Shown: positions 36,475 to 48,769 of the stretch, piece by piece
Position numbering within the stretch: the first letter of the stretch is position 1
Layout: the number at the start of each line of letters is the position of its first letter
Assembly (NCBI GenBank): GCA_001465115.1
Contig: CP013614.1
Coordinates: forward strand, 1,426,001 to 1,490,000
Reading direction: 5' to 3'
Origin: Enterococcus silesiacus
Lineage (GTDB): Bacteria; Bacillota; Bacilli; Lactobacillales; Enterococcaceae
DNA length: 64,000 bases
The notes under the pieces: generated by a model
What the model was told of the DNA's origin: nothing
Databases searched by the model: none
What the model saw: the letters and a program-made list of their open reading frames with translations, nothing else
Program-made: the position numbers and the translations under genes

Positions 36475-37971
36475 TTACAGAGCTTTATAAAAATTTTTCT
36501 CAAATATATACTTACTTATATAGGCAAACAAATTCTCCCATTCAGAAGTTTCTAAAACTGTTTTAAAATAAAAATAATTATTTGGAATCTCATCTCCTTC
36601 ATTAGTTGAAGATATGACGATATCACTTTCATCAATATTATCAACTACAGTTACAAGATTCGAGTTAAAAGTTTCTTCAATCATTCTTTTAACTGTAAGC
36701 CCTGAATAAATAGTTCTATTTTGGATATATATTTTCACTGTGTTCATATCAACATGGTAATCATATATAGAGTATAAAATATATACGAACTCATCGATAG
36801 CTTTATCATTGATAGGTAATTCTTCTTGTTTAACAAATTCAGCAAAAAAATCACGAAATTGTTCTAGGGTTTCGTCTATTTCGGGTTGCATGTTATATAC
36901 CCGTTTATCCACTATCAATTGATTTTCATAGAGTTCACTATAATTAATTGGTACATGAATAAAATAAATGAAATAGCAAAGGACAACATAGTAACTTTCA
37001 ATATAGTAATCGCTAGAATACGCTATATTAAATTTTTTTGAGAATGCTTTTAAAAGAAGTTCAACTTTATTAGCTATTTCTAAATTTGATTTTTTATATA
37101 ATTCAACTATCTCTTTTCGCTTTTTGAAAGTATCAATATTGTATATACTTGATCTTACTAAATATGCAAATACCTTACTTTCTTTCGCAACAACCTCCGA
37201 AGATATGTTAAGTCCATCTATTTCTAATAAAAAGTCCTTTTCAGAAAAATACTTTATATCCTCTAAAAAGTCATCGGACACATCAAGATTCTGATGTCTG
37301 TATGACAATCTATACGTACATATTCCGTGAATTATTGTTAACTTTATACGTTGTGATCTAGATAAGTTCTCTATCGAAATCAAATTAGATTTCACGTTTG
37401 ATATCTCGGTAAACTTTTCTGGAATCTTTTTAAATGGAATTTCATATATGGTCTTAAATATTCCCCAATAAGTTTGATATATTAAAATACGAATACCAAG
37501 TTCATTACCTTTAACACTTCCTGGAACATTAAATGACACTGAGCAATCAAACAAATGAAATAGTTTTTGTAATTGTGTAATGTACTTATATGTTGTTGAT
37601 GGGCTAACATTCAAATATTGTGATAGGTTTTCAATTGACGGAAAGTCTCTTTTTAATACAGTTTGTAGGACTAAAAAAGCTCCACTATCATTAACATATT
37701 TGGACCTCAATATATCAAAAACTAGTCCTGATGACTTAACTCCTTTATTGATTATTGTTAATTTATTTCCATCATCACTCATAAAAACATTCTCAGAAAA
37801 ATATTTTTCTACATCTAGTTTTAACTCATTTACATATCTAAAACCTGTACTTTTATTCAAGTTGAATTCTTTAAAAATATCGGATAAGCTAGCACCATTC
37901 TTTGAAAAAAGAATATATCTAAAAATAGCAATTTTTTTTAATTCTTTAGTACTGAGAAAAAATTCATACAT
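36475..37971 (-). CDS. Mga/RofA-like transcriptional regulator
   Basis: About 498 residues. Two N-terminal helix-turn-helix units (about 18-40 with LSDIFKEFNLNKSTGFRYVN, and about 108-132 with ENLSQYLNVSPSTTYKYITQ), a long helical middle part like PRD domains, and a C-terminal EIIB-like segment (VTVVDNIDESDIVIS). This is the layout of Mga/RofA/AtxA-type activators, which often control adjacent pilus genes. ATG 37971 is used since AAAGG lies 9 bases upstream. It sits directly upstream of the pilus operon on the same strand, so control of the pilus is likely but not shown. Confidence 0.8.
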   Translation of the reverse strand: MYEFFLSTKELKKIAIFRYILFSKNGASLSDIFKEFNLNKSTGFRYVNELKLDVEKYFSENVFMSDDGNKLTIINKGVKSSGLVFDILRSKYVNDSGAFLVLQTVLKRDFPSIENLSQYLNVSPSTTYKYITQLQKLFHLFDCSVSFNVPGSVKGNELGIRILIYQTYWGIFKTIYEIPFKKIPEKFTEISNVKSNLISIENLSRSQRIKLTIIHGICTYRLSYRHQNLDVSDDFLEDIKYFSEKDFLLEIDGLNISSEVVAKESKVFAYLVRSSIYNIDTFKKRKEIVELYKKSNLEIANKVELLLKAFSKKFNIAYSSDYYIESYYVVLCYFIYFIHVPINYSELYENQLIVDKRVYNMQPEIDETLEQFRDFFAEFVKQEELPINDKAIDEFVYILYSIYDYHVDMNTVKIYIQNRTIYSGLTVKRMIEETFNSNLVTVVDNIDESDIVISSTNEGDEIPNNYFYFKTVLETSEWENLFAYISKYIFEKNFYKAL

Positions 37972-37980
37972 TAAAATCAT

Positions 37981-38769
37981 CCTTTAGCTTTTTATTGGTG
38001 AGTGAATTGAAACCCTTGATAGTTTTTATTGGTTTACAATTTATTCTCAAATTTTTACTTAACCACTAAAACAAGAAGAAGAATGATGAAAAATCTTTAA
38101 TAGTCTTTTATCCTAATTCTTTTTAACCATTTAGCTTTCTTATAGTATAGTAAAATTCCAATGGAATCAATATTTTTTACAGATATTTCTTATATATTAT
38201 TAGAACCACTATATTCTTCATATATTTTATCTACAAATAAATACAGATAACTGTAAAAAACACCTCTGAAAATCGCACACAAATGTTGTTATTCCTTACT
38301 CCCAAAACTTCTTATTAGTATATAACTAAAATTGCTCTTTGAAAACTTAATAACCTATTCAAATACACTTTTGATTACAACGAGCTGTGCAAACAAAATC
38401 GCGATGACTTCCGAAAAATGAGCGATTCCTTTTGATTTACACTCTTCATTTTAGGAAATTGAAGAAGCCACGACTTGTATTCAATATAATGATACTCCTA
38501 CCTTGAACGCTTCACAGCATTGGGTGGCTTCTCCGAGTTTGAGTTGAGGTGAAACTCCTGTGGACTTTTCTAAGTCGTTTGAATATGTACAAAACAATCC
38601 AGTAAATGAGATACTTTTTACAATTTTATATAGAAAAAAAGTACTACGAGTCCTATAATTAAGGTATGTATTTGATTCTAGCTCGCAGCACTTTGGGGCA
38701 AATACTCTATTTGTAAAAAGAAAGGATGAATAAATAGCCTAACTATCAAGAAAAGAAAGGTGATTTTAT
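37981..38769. other. Non-coding region between Mga-like gene and xis
   Basis: About 790 bases without a convincing gene. The stretch 38450-38600 is less AT-rich than its surroundings and contains short repeats such as TGAGTTGAGGTGAAACTC. It may be the regulatory and recombinase arm-binding region near the right end, as in Tn916, but no sites could be assigned. Confidence 0.4.
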
Positions 38770-38967
38770 ATGGACACACCTAATAAAACATCATTAATTC
38801 TAGGAAGATATGTGAACCAACAAACTCTAATGCAAGAGTTGCATATTGGCTATGATACTTTAAGAACACTTCGTCTTAACGGATTAGAAGTCATTATTAT
38901 TGGTAGGCAACATTTGTACGATATTGAAGATGTAAAGGATATTTTCAATCAATTAAAAAATGATTGA
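38770..38967 (+). CDS. xis: Excisionase-like small DNA-binding protein
   Basis: 65 residues with a winged-helix/MerR-like excisionase pattern: VNQQTLMQELHIGYDTLRTL then LEVIIIGRQHLYDIEDVKDI. Positioned 82 bases before the integrase gene in the same direction, as xis in Tn916-like elements, although the sequence is not close to Tn916 Xis. AAAGGTGA precedes ATG 38770. Assists excision by bending the attachment site, by family role. Confidence 0.75.
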   Translation: MDTPNKTSLILGRYVNQQTLMQELHIGYDTLRTLRLNGLEVIIIGRQHLYDIEDVKDIFNQLKND

Positions 38968-39049
38968 CCTATTTAAAACCTCAAATATTAAAATCTTGCT
39001 AAAGACAAAAATATCCTAATCCAATGAATGAATTAGGAGGAAGATTTAT

Positions 39050-40240
39050 ATGTCTGTTTCTTTTAAGCAATATACCAAGTACAACCAAAAACTCTGGAAA
39101 TTTCAATGCTATTTTGGAAAAACTGAGTTTGGTGAAGAGATTCGCACAACTAGAAGTGGCTTCCTGACAAAAAAAGAAGCCCAACAAGTATATAGGCAAC
39201 TGCAACTAGATTTCGATAAGAATCTACTGAAAATGAATGGTAATATCACTTTTGAGGAGTTATATGAGGAATTCATTGAACAGTACCGATTAAAAGTCAA
39301 ACCATCTACTATCATGATTACGAGAAGAGCCATTGAAGATCATGCGCTTGAATATTTTGGAGAAAAAAAGTTGAATGATATTTCAGTACGTTTCTGTACT
39401 CAGGTCAATCGTCGTTGGATAAGAGATGGATACAAGCAAGCTTATTACTTTCGTCGCGCAGTTGCTCAGATTTTACAATACGGTGTTCAACAAGAACTTA
39501 TCAATGAAAATCCCATGCGCAAAACTGAAGCTATTAAACGTCAAGAAATTGATGAAAATTTAGTGGCTACTGAAACAATGAGTGTTTACACTCCAAAGGA
39601 GCTTGCTATCTTCTTGGATTGCTGTAAAAAGCATGGAAACAAGAAAATCGAAACTTATTTTCGAGTCTTATCCTATACAGGTGCTAGGAAATCGGAAATA
39701 CTTGCTCTTGAATGGAATGATATTAATTTTGAAACTAAGAAATTAATTATCAGTAAAACATTAGCTGAGGTCGAAAGTGATCCTAATACTAAAATAACCA
39801 AAGTAGCTAGTCAAAGTGCCAAAACAAATGCTGGTAAAAGAACCATTTCAATTGATTCAGAAACAATGGCTATGTTACAGGAATGGCAAACTAGACAGCA
39901 GTTCGAGTTTAAGGTTTTAGGAATTAGAGCAACGAATAAGCATCAACTTGTTTTTCCTAACAAAGAGAATAAATTTTGTCGTCCTGGTCAAGCGAATGAT
40001 TGGTACGATGTCATCGCGACTAAATACAAATTAAAACGAATTACACTTCATGAATTCCGCAAAACACATGTCTCACTTTGTGCAATGGCAGATATGAACT
40101 TAGAGGATATTATGTACCGTGTCGGCCATAAAGATTCCAAGATGACTCGACAAGTATATAACTACTTTTACCCCGAACGTGAGGAGCGTAGCGCTGACCA
40201 ATTCGCTCAGTTTATTGAAAAGGAAAAATATCTTTTCTAA
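39050..40240 (+). CDS. int: Tyrosine recombinase integrase of the ICE
   Basis: 396 residues. N-terminal arm-binding domain (about 1-55), SAM-like core-binding domain (about 60-150), catalytic domain with Arg in YTGARKSEILALEW, HEFRKTH, GHKDSKM and nucleophile Tyr in RQVYNYFYPE. Complete and probably active. AGGAGGAAG before ATG 39050. The stop lies only five bases before the right att repeat, as usual for site-specific elements. It drives integration and, with xis, excision. Confidence 0.95.
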   Translation: MSVSFKQYTKYNQKLWKFQCYFGKTEFGEEIRTTRSGFLTKKEAQQVYRQLQLDFDKNLLKMNGNITFEELYEEFIEQYRLKVKPSTIMITRRAIEDHALEYFGEKKLNDISVRFCTQVNRRWIRDGYKQAYYFRRAVAQILQYGVQQELINENPMRKTEAIKRQEIDENLVATETMSVYTPKELAIFLDCCKKHGNKKIETYFRVLSYTGARKSEILALEWNDINFETKKLIISKTLAEVESDPNTKITKVASQSAKTNAGKRTISIDSETMAMLQEWQTRQQFEFKVLGIRATNKHQLVFPNKENKFCRPGQANDWYDVIATKYKLKRITLHEFRKTHVSLCAMADMNLEDIMYRVGHKDSKMTRQVYNYFYPEREERSADQFAQFIEKEKYLF

Positions 40241-40244
40241 AAGA

Positions 40245-40272
40245 AATTGTAGTTAGTTTTGTAGTTAGTTTG
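40245..40272. repeat. Putative attR core repeat of the ICE
   Basis: AATTGTAGTTAGTTTTG (40245-40261) equals 319-335; TGTAGTTAGTTT occurs twice in tandem (40249-40260 and 40261-40272). It marks the right end of the element, just past the integrase stop. Confidence 0.7.
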
Positions 40273-40291
40273 CTTTTTCGAAAAAAAGAAG

Positions 40292-40318
40292 CACCAGAAA
40301 CATTGATAAATCAACGTT
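40292..40318 (-). terminator. Terminator of the suf operon
   Basis: AGAAACATTGAT and ATCAACGTTTCT form a 12-bp stem with one G-U pair; on the minus strand a T-rich run (CTTTTTTTCG) follows a few bases later. It lies just after the sufB stop. Confidence 0.7.
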
Positions 40319-40337
40319 TCTAGCGCTAAAAAAGGCT

Positions 40338-41732
40338 TTACCCCACACTGCCTTCCATCTCATAACTAATCAATCGATTCAACTCAACCGCATACTCCAT
40401 CGGCAATTCCTTCGTAAACGGCTCCACAAATCCCATAACGATCATCTCAGTCGCCTCAACTTCAGTCAACCCACGACTCATCAAGTAATAAAGCTGCTCT
40501 TCCGAAATTTTCGAAACCTTCGCTTCATGCTCCAACGCTACTTGACTGTTATGAATCTCATTAAACGGAATCGTATCTGATTTCGATTTATCATCCATAA
40601 TAATCGTATCACACTCAATATGTGAAATCGAGCCAGCACTATCTTTCCCAAACGTTACTTGACCACGGTAATTCACTTCACCACCGTCTTTGGCAATTGA
40701 TTTAGAAACAATCGAACTTGACGTGTTTGGCGCATTATGAATCATTTTCGCACCTGTATCTTGGATTTGGTTTTCCCCAGCAAATGCAATTGAAAGCATT
40801 GTGCCACGAGCCCCTTTTCCATCAAGATAAACACTTGGGTATTTCATCGTTGTTTTGGCCCCTAAGTTCCCATCGATCCACTCAACTGTAGCACCTTCAT
40901 AAGCTTTGGCACGTTTTGTTACCAAGTTATAAACATTATCAGACCAGTTTTGGATCGTTGTATAACGTGTATACGCATCTTTATGGGTAAAGATCTCAAC
41001 GATCGCTGCATGTAAGCTATTACTTGTATAAGTAGGTGCTGTACAGCCTTCTACGTAGTGAACACTTGCGCCTTCATCCACAATGATCAGCGTACGTTCA
41101 AATTGTCCTGTGTTTTCCGCATTGATTCGGAAGTATGTTTGTAATGGTACATCCACACGAACTCCTTTTGGTACATAGATAAACGTTCCACCAGACCAAA
41201 CTGCTGAGTTTAATGCTGCTAATTTGTTATCTGTTGGTGGGACTAATTTTGCGAAGTATTTTTTAAATATATCTGGATATTCTTTCAACGCTGAATCGGT
41301 ATCTGTAAAGATGATCCCTAATTTTTGGAATTCTTCTTTCATATTGTGGTAAACCACTTCTGATTCATATTGCGCCGAAGCTCCAGCTAAATACGCACGT
41401 TCTGCTTCTGGAATCCCGATTCTTTCAAAGGTTTCTTTGATTTTATCTGGCACATCGTCCCAGTCACGAGCAGGTTTGTCGCTGGCTCTTTGAAAATATT
41501 TGATTTTTTCAAAATCGATATCAGATAAATCTGGTCCCCATTCTTGCATGGCCATTTTGTTGAATTGTTCCAATGATTTCAAGCGGAACTCCAACATCCA
41601 TTCTGGTTCTTCTTTTTTACGTGAAATTTCTCTAACAACGTCCTCTGTTAGTCCACTTCCCGTACTGAAAATTGGTTTCACATCATCATGGAAACCAAAT
41701 TGATATTCTTCTAACTCAGGTACAGTACTCAT
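40338..41732 (-). CDS. sufB: Fe-S cluster assembly scaffold protein SufB
   Basis: 464 residues, the usual length. Part of the SufBCD complex that builds Fe-S clusters in the cytoplasm. Family blocks include [40 protein letters not shown] and the C-terminal [19 protein letters not shown]. Last gene of the suf operon, separated from sufU by a 266-base spacer with tandem repeats. The ICE is inserted right after it, with the gene intact. Confidence 0.98.
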   Translation of the reverse strand: MSTVPELEEYQFGFHDDVKPIFSTGSGLTEDVVREISRKKEEPEWMLEFRLKSLEQFNKMAMQEWGPDLSDIDFEKIKYFQRASDKPARDWDDVPDKIKETFERIGIPEAERAYLAGASAQYESEVVYHNMKEEFQKLGIIFTDTDSALKEYPDIFKKYFAKLVPPTDNKLAALNSAVWSGGTFIYVPKGVRVDVPLQTYFRINAENTGQFERTLIIVDEGASVHYVEGCTAPTYTSNSLHAAIVEIFTHKDAYTRYTTIQNWSDNVYNLVTKRAKAYEGATVEWIDGNLGAKTTMKYPSVYLDGKGARGTMLSIAFAGENQIQDTGAKMIHNAPNTSSSIVSKSIAKDGGEVNYRGQVTFGKDSAGSISHIECDTIIMDDKSKSDTIPFNEIHNSQVALEHEAKVSKISEEQLYYLMSRGLTEVEATEMIVMGFVEPFTKELPMEYAVELNRLISYEMEGSVG

Positions 41733-41750
41733 AGGCTCACGCTCCCTTTC

Positions 41751-41984
41751 TTAGGTTGAGAATCAGGCGTTTAGGTTCGAGCTGTTGGACTAAAATAAAC
41801 ACAATCCATTTTTTGGATTTTGATTATTTTGGGAAACAGCCGAGAACCTGCTTGACTTCTCACTGATTACTTAGGTTGAGGATCAGGTGCTTTGATTTGA
41901 GCAACTGGACCTAACAGCTTTAAATCCGCTTTTTGGATTAAAAGATGGTAGGGAAGTTGCCGAAAATCAGCCTGATTTCTCACC
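41751..41984. repeat. Two diverged tandem repeats in the sufU-sufB spacer
   Basis: TTAGGTTGAG begins each copy at 41751 and 41871, an exact 120-base period. Both copies continue with ATCAGG, GGAC, TAA, AATCC...TTTTTGGATT, GGGAA, GCCGA.AA and TTGACTTCTCAC or CTGATTTCTCAC. Each copy holds a small hairpin around AATCCATTTTTTGGATT. Non-coding; origin by duplication is clear, function unknown. Confidence 0.75.
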
Positions 41985-41998
41985 GCTTCAACTTATTT

Positions 41999-44971
<2,973 letters not shown>

Positions 44972-44985
44972 TTATCTTGTCCTCC

Positions 44986-45756
44986 TTATGCTTCTTCTTT
45001 GTATTCGATACCTAATTCTTGGCTGATTCCTGCATAGCCTTCTGCTTCCAAACGTTTTGCAAGTTCAGCACCGCCAGTTTTCACCACACGGCCCTCCATC
45101 ATGATATGCACCACATCTGGTGTGATGTAGTTCAATAGACGTTGGTAGTGAGTGATGATCAAAGCACCGAAGTTTTCGCCGCGCATTTCGTTCACGCCTT
45201 TTGAAACGACTTTCAAGGCATCGATATCTAGACCAGAATCGATTTCATCTAAAATAGCAAATGTTGGTTCCAACATCAATAATTGTAGGATTTCGTTCCG
45301 TTTCTTTTCTCCACCAGAGAAGCCTTCGTTTAAGTAACGTTCAGCCATTTCTTCTGGCATATTTAGTAGATCCATTTTTTTATCTAATTTTTTGATGAAT
45401 TCCATAACTGAAATTTTGTCGTCTTCATCACGTTTGGCGTTGATTGCCGCACGCATGAATTCAGCATTTGTGATTCCTGGAATTTCACTTGGGTATTGCA
45501 TGGCAAGGAATAGACCTAAACGGGCACGTTCGTCCACTTCAAGTTCTAATACATTTTCTCCGTCAAACAAGATTTCGCCTTCTGTGACTTCGTAATTAGG
45601 ATTTCCCATGATGGCCGCAGATAAGGTTGATTTACCTGTTCCGTTAGGCCCCATGATTGCGTGGATTTCACCTGTTTTCATGGTCAGGTTAACCCCTTTT
45701 AAAATCTTTTTATCTTCGATTGATACGTGTAAATTTTTAATTTCTAAAACGGACAT
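44986..45756 (-). CDS. sufC: Fe-S assembly ATPase SufC
   Basis: 256 residues. ABC ATPase of SufBCD with Walker A GPNGTGKST, signature FSGGEKKR and Walker B FAILDEIDSGLD. ATG 45756 follows GGAGGG; the longer frame from 45804 would start inside the promoter. First gene of the operon. Confidence 0.98.
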   Translation of the reverse strand: MSVLEIKNLHVSIEDKKILKGVNLTMKTGEIHAIMGPNGTGKSTLSAAIMGNPNYEVTEGEILFDGENVLELEVDERARLGLFLAMQYPSEIPGITNAEFMRAAINAKRDEDDKISVMEFIKKLDKKMDLLNMPEEMAERYLNEGFSGGEKKRNEILQLLMLEPTFAILDEIDSGLDIDALKVVSKGVNEMRGENFGALIITHYQRLLNYITPDVVHIMMEGRVVKTGGAELAKRLEAEGYAGISQELGIEYKEEA

Positions 45757-45802
45757 GTACAATTCCCTCCAACTTAAAATAATTATTTTATCGTTCTCAT
45801 TC

Positions 45803-45831
45803 ATTTTATCCTAATTGAGAATGATAAGCAA
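45803..45831 (-). promoter_or_regulatory. Promoter of the suf operon
   Basis: On the minus strand TTGCTT (45831-45826), 17 bases, TAAAAT (45808-45803). A TGAGAATGATAAG-like stretch within and beside the -35 region resembles part of a metal-regulator (Fur-type) box, and an imperfect TCTCATT/AATTGAGA inverted repeat surrounds the -10. Metal or redox control is inference. Confidence 0.6.
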
Positions 45832-45937
45832 TCTCTTTACTAGAATAATTCTTATTTAATCTAGGTTTTGTTTGTGAAAAAATGGACTTAATTAGAATCT
45901 TTCTAAAATGGGTACCATTTTTAATCAACACATTCAG

Positions 45938-47548
45938 CTACCAGCCGCCAGAAAATCCGCCACCACCTGATGAACCGCCACCTCCTGTTGATCCACTGCT
46001 AGAACTTGAACCAGAGCTTGGCCCGTCGTAATGGGAATTTGAGGCACTTCCTAGCAAGACACTAAGGAAATCCAAGTAAGTCATGATTCCTAAATGATTC
46101 ATATATTTGTATTTTTTCAACTCTACACCTGAAAGTTCTGTGATAAAAAGCATATCATAGATATCTTTACTGACCTCTTTGTAATATGAAGTATCAATGT
46201 ATTTAATTCTTTTTCTGGCTTTCCTATATGCTTTCGGAATCTGATCTGGCAACTTTTGGGTTAAACGTTCTGAAAAATCGCTTGCCAATGTGTTTTCTTT
46301 TGCTAATAAAAAATAGAGTGTCAGCATAATCAACAAGTGTTCTTGTTGTGGCTTCTTAAGCTTTTGTGCTTTAACGAACTTTTGAACAAGTCTTTTCACT
46401 TTATCTGTATTTTGCCGAGCGAGCAAAAAGTTTGCCAATAACTGCTTCATCTCTTCGTACTTTTCCATAAGCCCACTTTTAAGTTGCTCATTTGCTCGTT
46501 CTAATTGTACTTGATCAAATAAACTATTCTGTGTCATCAGATAATAATCTGGCCAAAGTGGCGCAGCCAGTTCAATGGACATTTCAAAATAAGTTCGTCT
46601 GTTTTTCTGCGGGATTCGCTCAAGATTACCTTTATTGATTTTTCGGCCTAGATCGATTATCGTATCTTCAAAAAAACATTGTGCTATTTTCTTTTCTAAG
46701 CGCTCGTATCGATTAAAATGCGCAAAGAACATTGGAATTAAATAGCTACCATCGATTTTCTCGAAAAACGATACTTTTGTTGAATCACTTGGAATAAACA
46801 CTTTTTTGTTGCGTAACGGTTTAAAATAAGCGTTATTTTTAGCATCACTTTGTATTAAATAAATTGAGCCGTAATAGATTACAACCATTAGTATAACAAA
46901 CGCACTCAAATAAAGGCCCCATTTTAAAACCAACACGATCGAATCGACTATCCCCTGATCTGGCTCTCGAGCTGTATTCACTTGCTCTTTCACTTTTGTT
47001 ACTTCCTGCTTAGAAAGCTCGTAATTGCCATATCTTTGTTTCACTGTATCTATCACATTTTGGCTGATTTTACTTATACCTTCATCGTATTTTTCTGCTC
47101 TGAAAAGCGCCTCTATCTCAAATGGTACAAGCTCGCTTTTCATACTATCAGTGATTATATCCTCTACGCCATACCCTACTTCCAAACGATATTTCCGATC
47201 ATCAAGGGCCAAGACAAATAAAAAACCATTATCCAATTCCTTACTTCCAATTCCTAGCTTTTCAAATGTCTCTACAGCATATGATTCAATGGATTGATCT
47301 TTGGGTAATCGTTTGATTGTTTTTACAACAAATTGAGGCGCTCCTGTTAGTTGTTGAAGGTCTCGTTCATTCGCTTGAATAATCAATTCTTTTGTTTGTC
47401 CTGATAAAAGCTGTGCTTGATCATCGACAAAAAAACTGTCTGCTATTGCATCTTCTGTAAAATAACATGTCCCCACTATCAAGACCAACAGAATAAAGAT
47501 CCTGTTGCTAATTCTCTGTAGTTTTCTTTTCATAAAATCCTGATTCAC
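45938..47548 (-). CDS. TPM-domain membrane protein with Gly/Ser-rich tail
   Basis: 536 residues. Signal segment (about 12-36), TPM/YgcG domain (about 38-175: FVDDQAQLLSGQTKELI, GFLFVLALDDRKYRLEVGYG), a membrane helix (about 203-228), a helical cytoplasmic part and a tail ending in SSGGGGFSGGW. Proteins of this type are membrane-bound, may act in membrane-protein quality control or phosphatase-like reactions, and have no settled function in Firmicutes. GTG 47548 has TTGGAG upstream; ATG at residue 6 is an alternative. Confidence 0.8.
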   Translation of the reverse strand: MNQDFMKRKLQRISNRIFILLVLIVGTCYFTEDAIADSFFVDDQAQLLSGQTKELIIQANERDLQQLTGAPQFVVKTIKRLPKDQSIESYAVETFEKLGIGSKELDNGFLFVLALDDRKYRLEVGYGVEDIITDSMKSELVPFEIEALFRAEKYDEGISKISQNVIDTVKQRYGNYELSKQEVTKVKEQVNTAREPDQGIVDSIVLVLKWGLYLSAFVILMVVIYYGSIYLIQSDAKNNAYFKPLRNKKVFIPSDSTKVSFFEKIDGSYLIPMFFAHFNRYERLEKKIAQCFFEDTIIDLGRKINKGNLERIPQKNRRTYFEMSIELAAPLWPDYYLMTQNSLFDQVQLERANEQLKSGLMEKYEEMKQLLANFLLARQNTDKVKRLVQKFVKAQKLKKPQQEHLLIMLTLYFLLAKENTLASDFSERLTQKLPDQIPKAYRKARKRIKYIDTSYYKEVSKDIYDMLFITELSGVELKKYKYMNHLGIMTYLDFLSVLLGSASNSHYDGPSSGSSSSSGSTGGGGSSGGGGFSGGW

Positions 47549-47761
47549 TGTTCAAACTCCAATACTTATTTTTTCTACTCCTAATCAATTATTTCATATC
47601 CTTTTAACAACTGCAATCTGAATCTGGCTTCTCAAAACAGAATAATTCGTTTTTTGATTTTCCTTGTTAAGTGTGAGATAATTTACCACGATTTCGGAAT
47701 AAAAATTTGACTAGAACAAAATCATTCGTTTTGTCCCAGCCAGCCAAAGAGAGGTCTTTTT

Positions 47762-48706
47762 ATGTCTAAAAAAGGAATCGTCATCGTCAATCTTGGTACG
47801 CCGGATAAACCAGAAACCAAAGAAGTTCGAACATACCTTAAACGTTTTTTGGGAGATAAGCGTGTCATTGATACAAATCGTTTTATTTGGTTACCCGTGT
47901 TACACGGTATTATTTTACGCACTCGACCTAAAAAATCTGCTGCTTTGTACCAACAGGTTTGGCAAGAATCAGGTTCTCCTTTACTAATCTATACGAAGTC
48001 CCAAGCGGAGCAATTACAAGCTCGTTTTCCTGATTATGTCGTGCGTTATGCCATGAGCTATAGCCAGCCTTTGATTCCGGAGGTGTTAAAAGAAATGCAT
48101 GATCTAGGGGTCACTGATTTAACGATTATTCCCTTGTATCCCCAATATTCAACGACGACCACTGCACCTATTTTCGATGAAGTGGCTAAGTTTTATTTGA
48201 ACGCTGAAGCTATTCCTAGTTTGCACTTTATTCAATCATTTTATGATCAACCATTATATATCGATGCTTTATCTGAACAAATCAAACAAGCTTTACAGGC
48301 CCAACCGATTGATAAAATTGTTTTTTCTTATCATGGTATCCCGCTTTCTTATATTGAAAAAGGAGATCCTTACTTAGATCATTGTCAAAAGACAACACAA
48401 GCGGTGATGGAGAGGGTCGGAGATATTTCTTTTATCAGCACCTTCCAGTCAAAATTTGGCCCAGCTGAATGGCTGACTCCTGCAACAGATCAAACCTTGA
48501 AAGAATTGCCTAAACAGGGGGTTAAGAATATTTTGATTCTAACTCCTGGATTTGTTTCGGATTGTTTAGAAACAATTGAAGAAATCGAAAAAGAGAATTA
48601 TGGTTATTTTATGGAAAATGGTGGCGAACATTTTCACTATATTCATCCGTTTAATGCTGATCCGATTTTCGTGGATATTTTAGAACAGCTTATAAATACT
48701 AATTAG
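47762..48706 (+). CDS. hemH: Ferrochelatase (coproporphyrin ferrochelatase type)
   Basis: 314 residues. Inserts iron into a porphyrin; in Gram-positives this is coproporphyrin III (CpfC). Family blocks KGIVIVNLGTPDKP, MSYSQPLIPEVL and FSYHGIPLSYIEKGDPY (catalytic His in SYHG) and the FQSKFGPAEWLTPATD segment are present. No other haem-synthesis gene is near, in line with enterococci, which keep ferrochelatase but lack the pathway. GAGAGG precedes ATG 47762. Confidence 0.95.
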   Translation: MSKKGIVIVNLGTPDKPETKEVRTYLKRFLGDKRVIDTNRFIWLPVLHGIILRTRPKKSAALYQQVWQESGSPLLIYTKSQAEQLQARFPDYVVRYAMSYSQPLIPEVLKEMHDLGVTDLTIIPLYPQYSTTTTAPIFDEVAKFYLNAEAIPSLHFIQSFYDQPLYIDALSEQIKQALQAQPIDKIVFSYHGIPLSYIEKGDPYLDHCQKTTQAVMERVGDISFISTFQSKFGPAEWLTPATDQTLKELPKQGVKNILILTPGFVSDCLETIEEIEKENYGYFMENGGEHFHYIHPFNADPIFVDILEQLINTN

Positions 48707-48715
48707 TTAGATAAA

Positions 48716-48760
48716 AAAAGACTTGATATCTCTCTGTTCAGTAGAGATATCAAGTCTTTT
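48716..48760. terminator. Bidirectional terminator between hemH and a secreted-protein gene
   Basis: Perfect 18-bp stem AAAAGACTTGATATCTCT (48716-48733) with its complement (48743-48760), A-run before and T-run after, serving two convergent genes. Confidence 0.92.
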
Positions 48761-48769
48761 GGTTGTTAA

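Larger units (their letters stand above)
319..40261. mobile_element. Tn916-family-like integrative conjugative element, about 40 kb
   Basis: The region is bounded by a 17-bp direct repeat at 319-335 and 40245-40261. Inside are xis-like and int genes at the right end and a full Tn916-type transfer module: HelP-like pair, coupling protein, oriT, relaxase, ArdA, TcpE, VirB4, VirB6, NlpC/P60 and VirB8. Gene order and protein sequences match the Tn916 Orf23 to Orf13 series as known from that family. No tet(M) is present. Cargo consists of a candidate defence cluster, an adhesin, a Mom-like protein, a HEPN protein, a putative bacteriocin and a pilus locus. The insertion lies in the intergenic space after sufB. 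The exact recombination point within the repeat is inferred. Confidence 0.85.

Noticed and set aside
37580..37987. Plus-strand 135-codon frame
   Set aside because: Complete overlap with the Mga-like gene on the other strand and no ribosome binding site; a shadow frame.
38450..38600. Riboswitch or small RNA in the region before xis
   Set aside because: Some short repeats are visible but no recognised structure, promoter and terminator combination could be supported.
319..40261. tet(M) or other antibiotic-resistance cargo expected in a Tn916-like element
   Set aside because: No ribosomal-protection, efflux or modifying-enzyme gene is found; the cargo position holds bacteriocin and pilus genes.
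47025..47297. Plus-strand 90-codon frame over the TPM-domain gene
   Set aside because: Shadow of a well-supported gene, without own start signals.
48046..48706. hemH as part of the suf operon for iron handling
   Set aside because: Opposite strand and separated by the TPM gene, with own promoter region and terminator.
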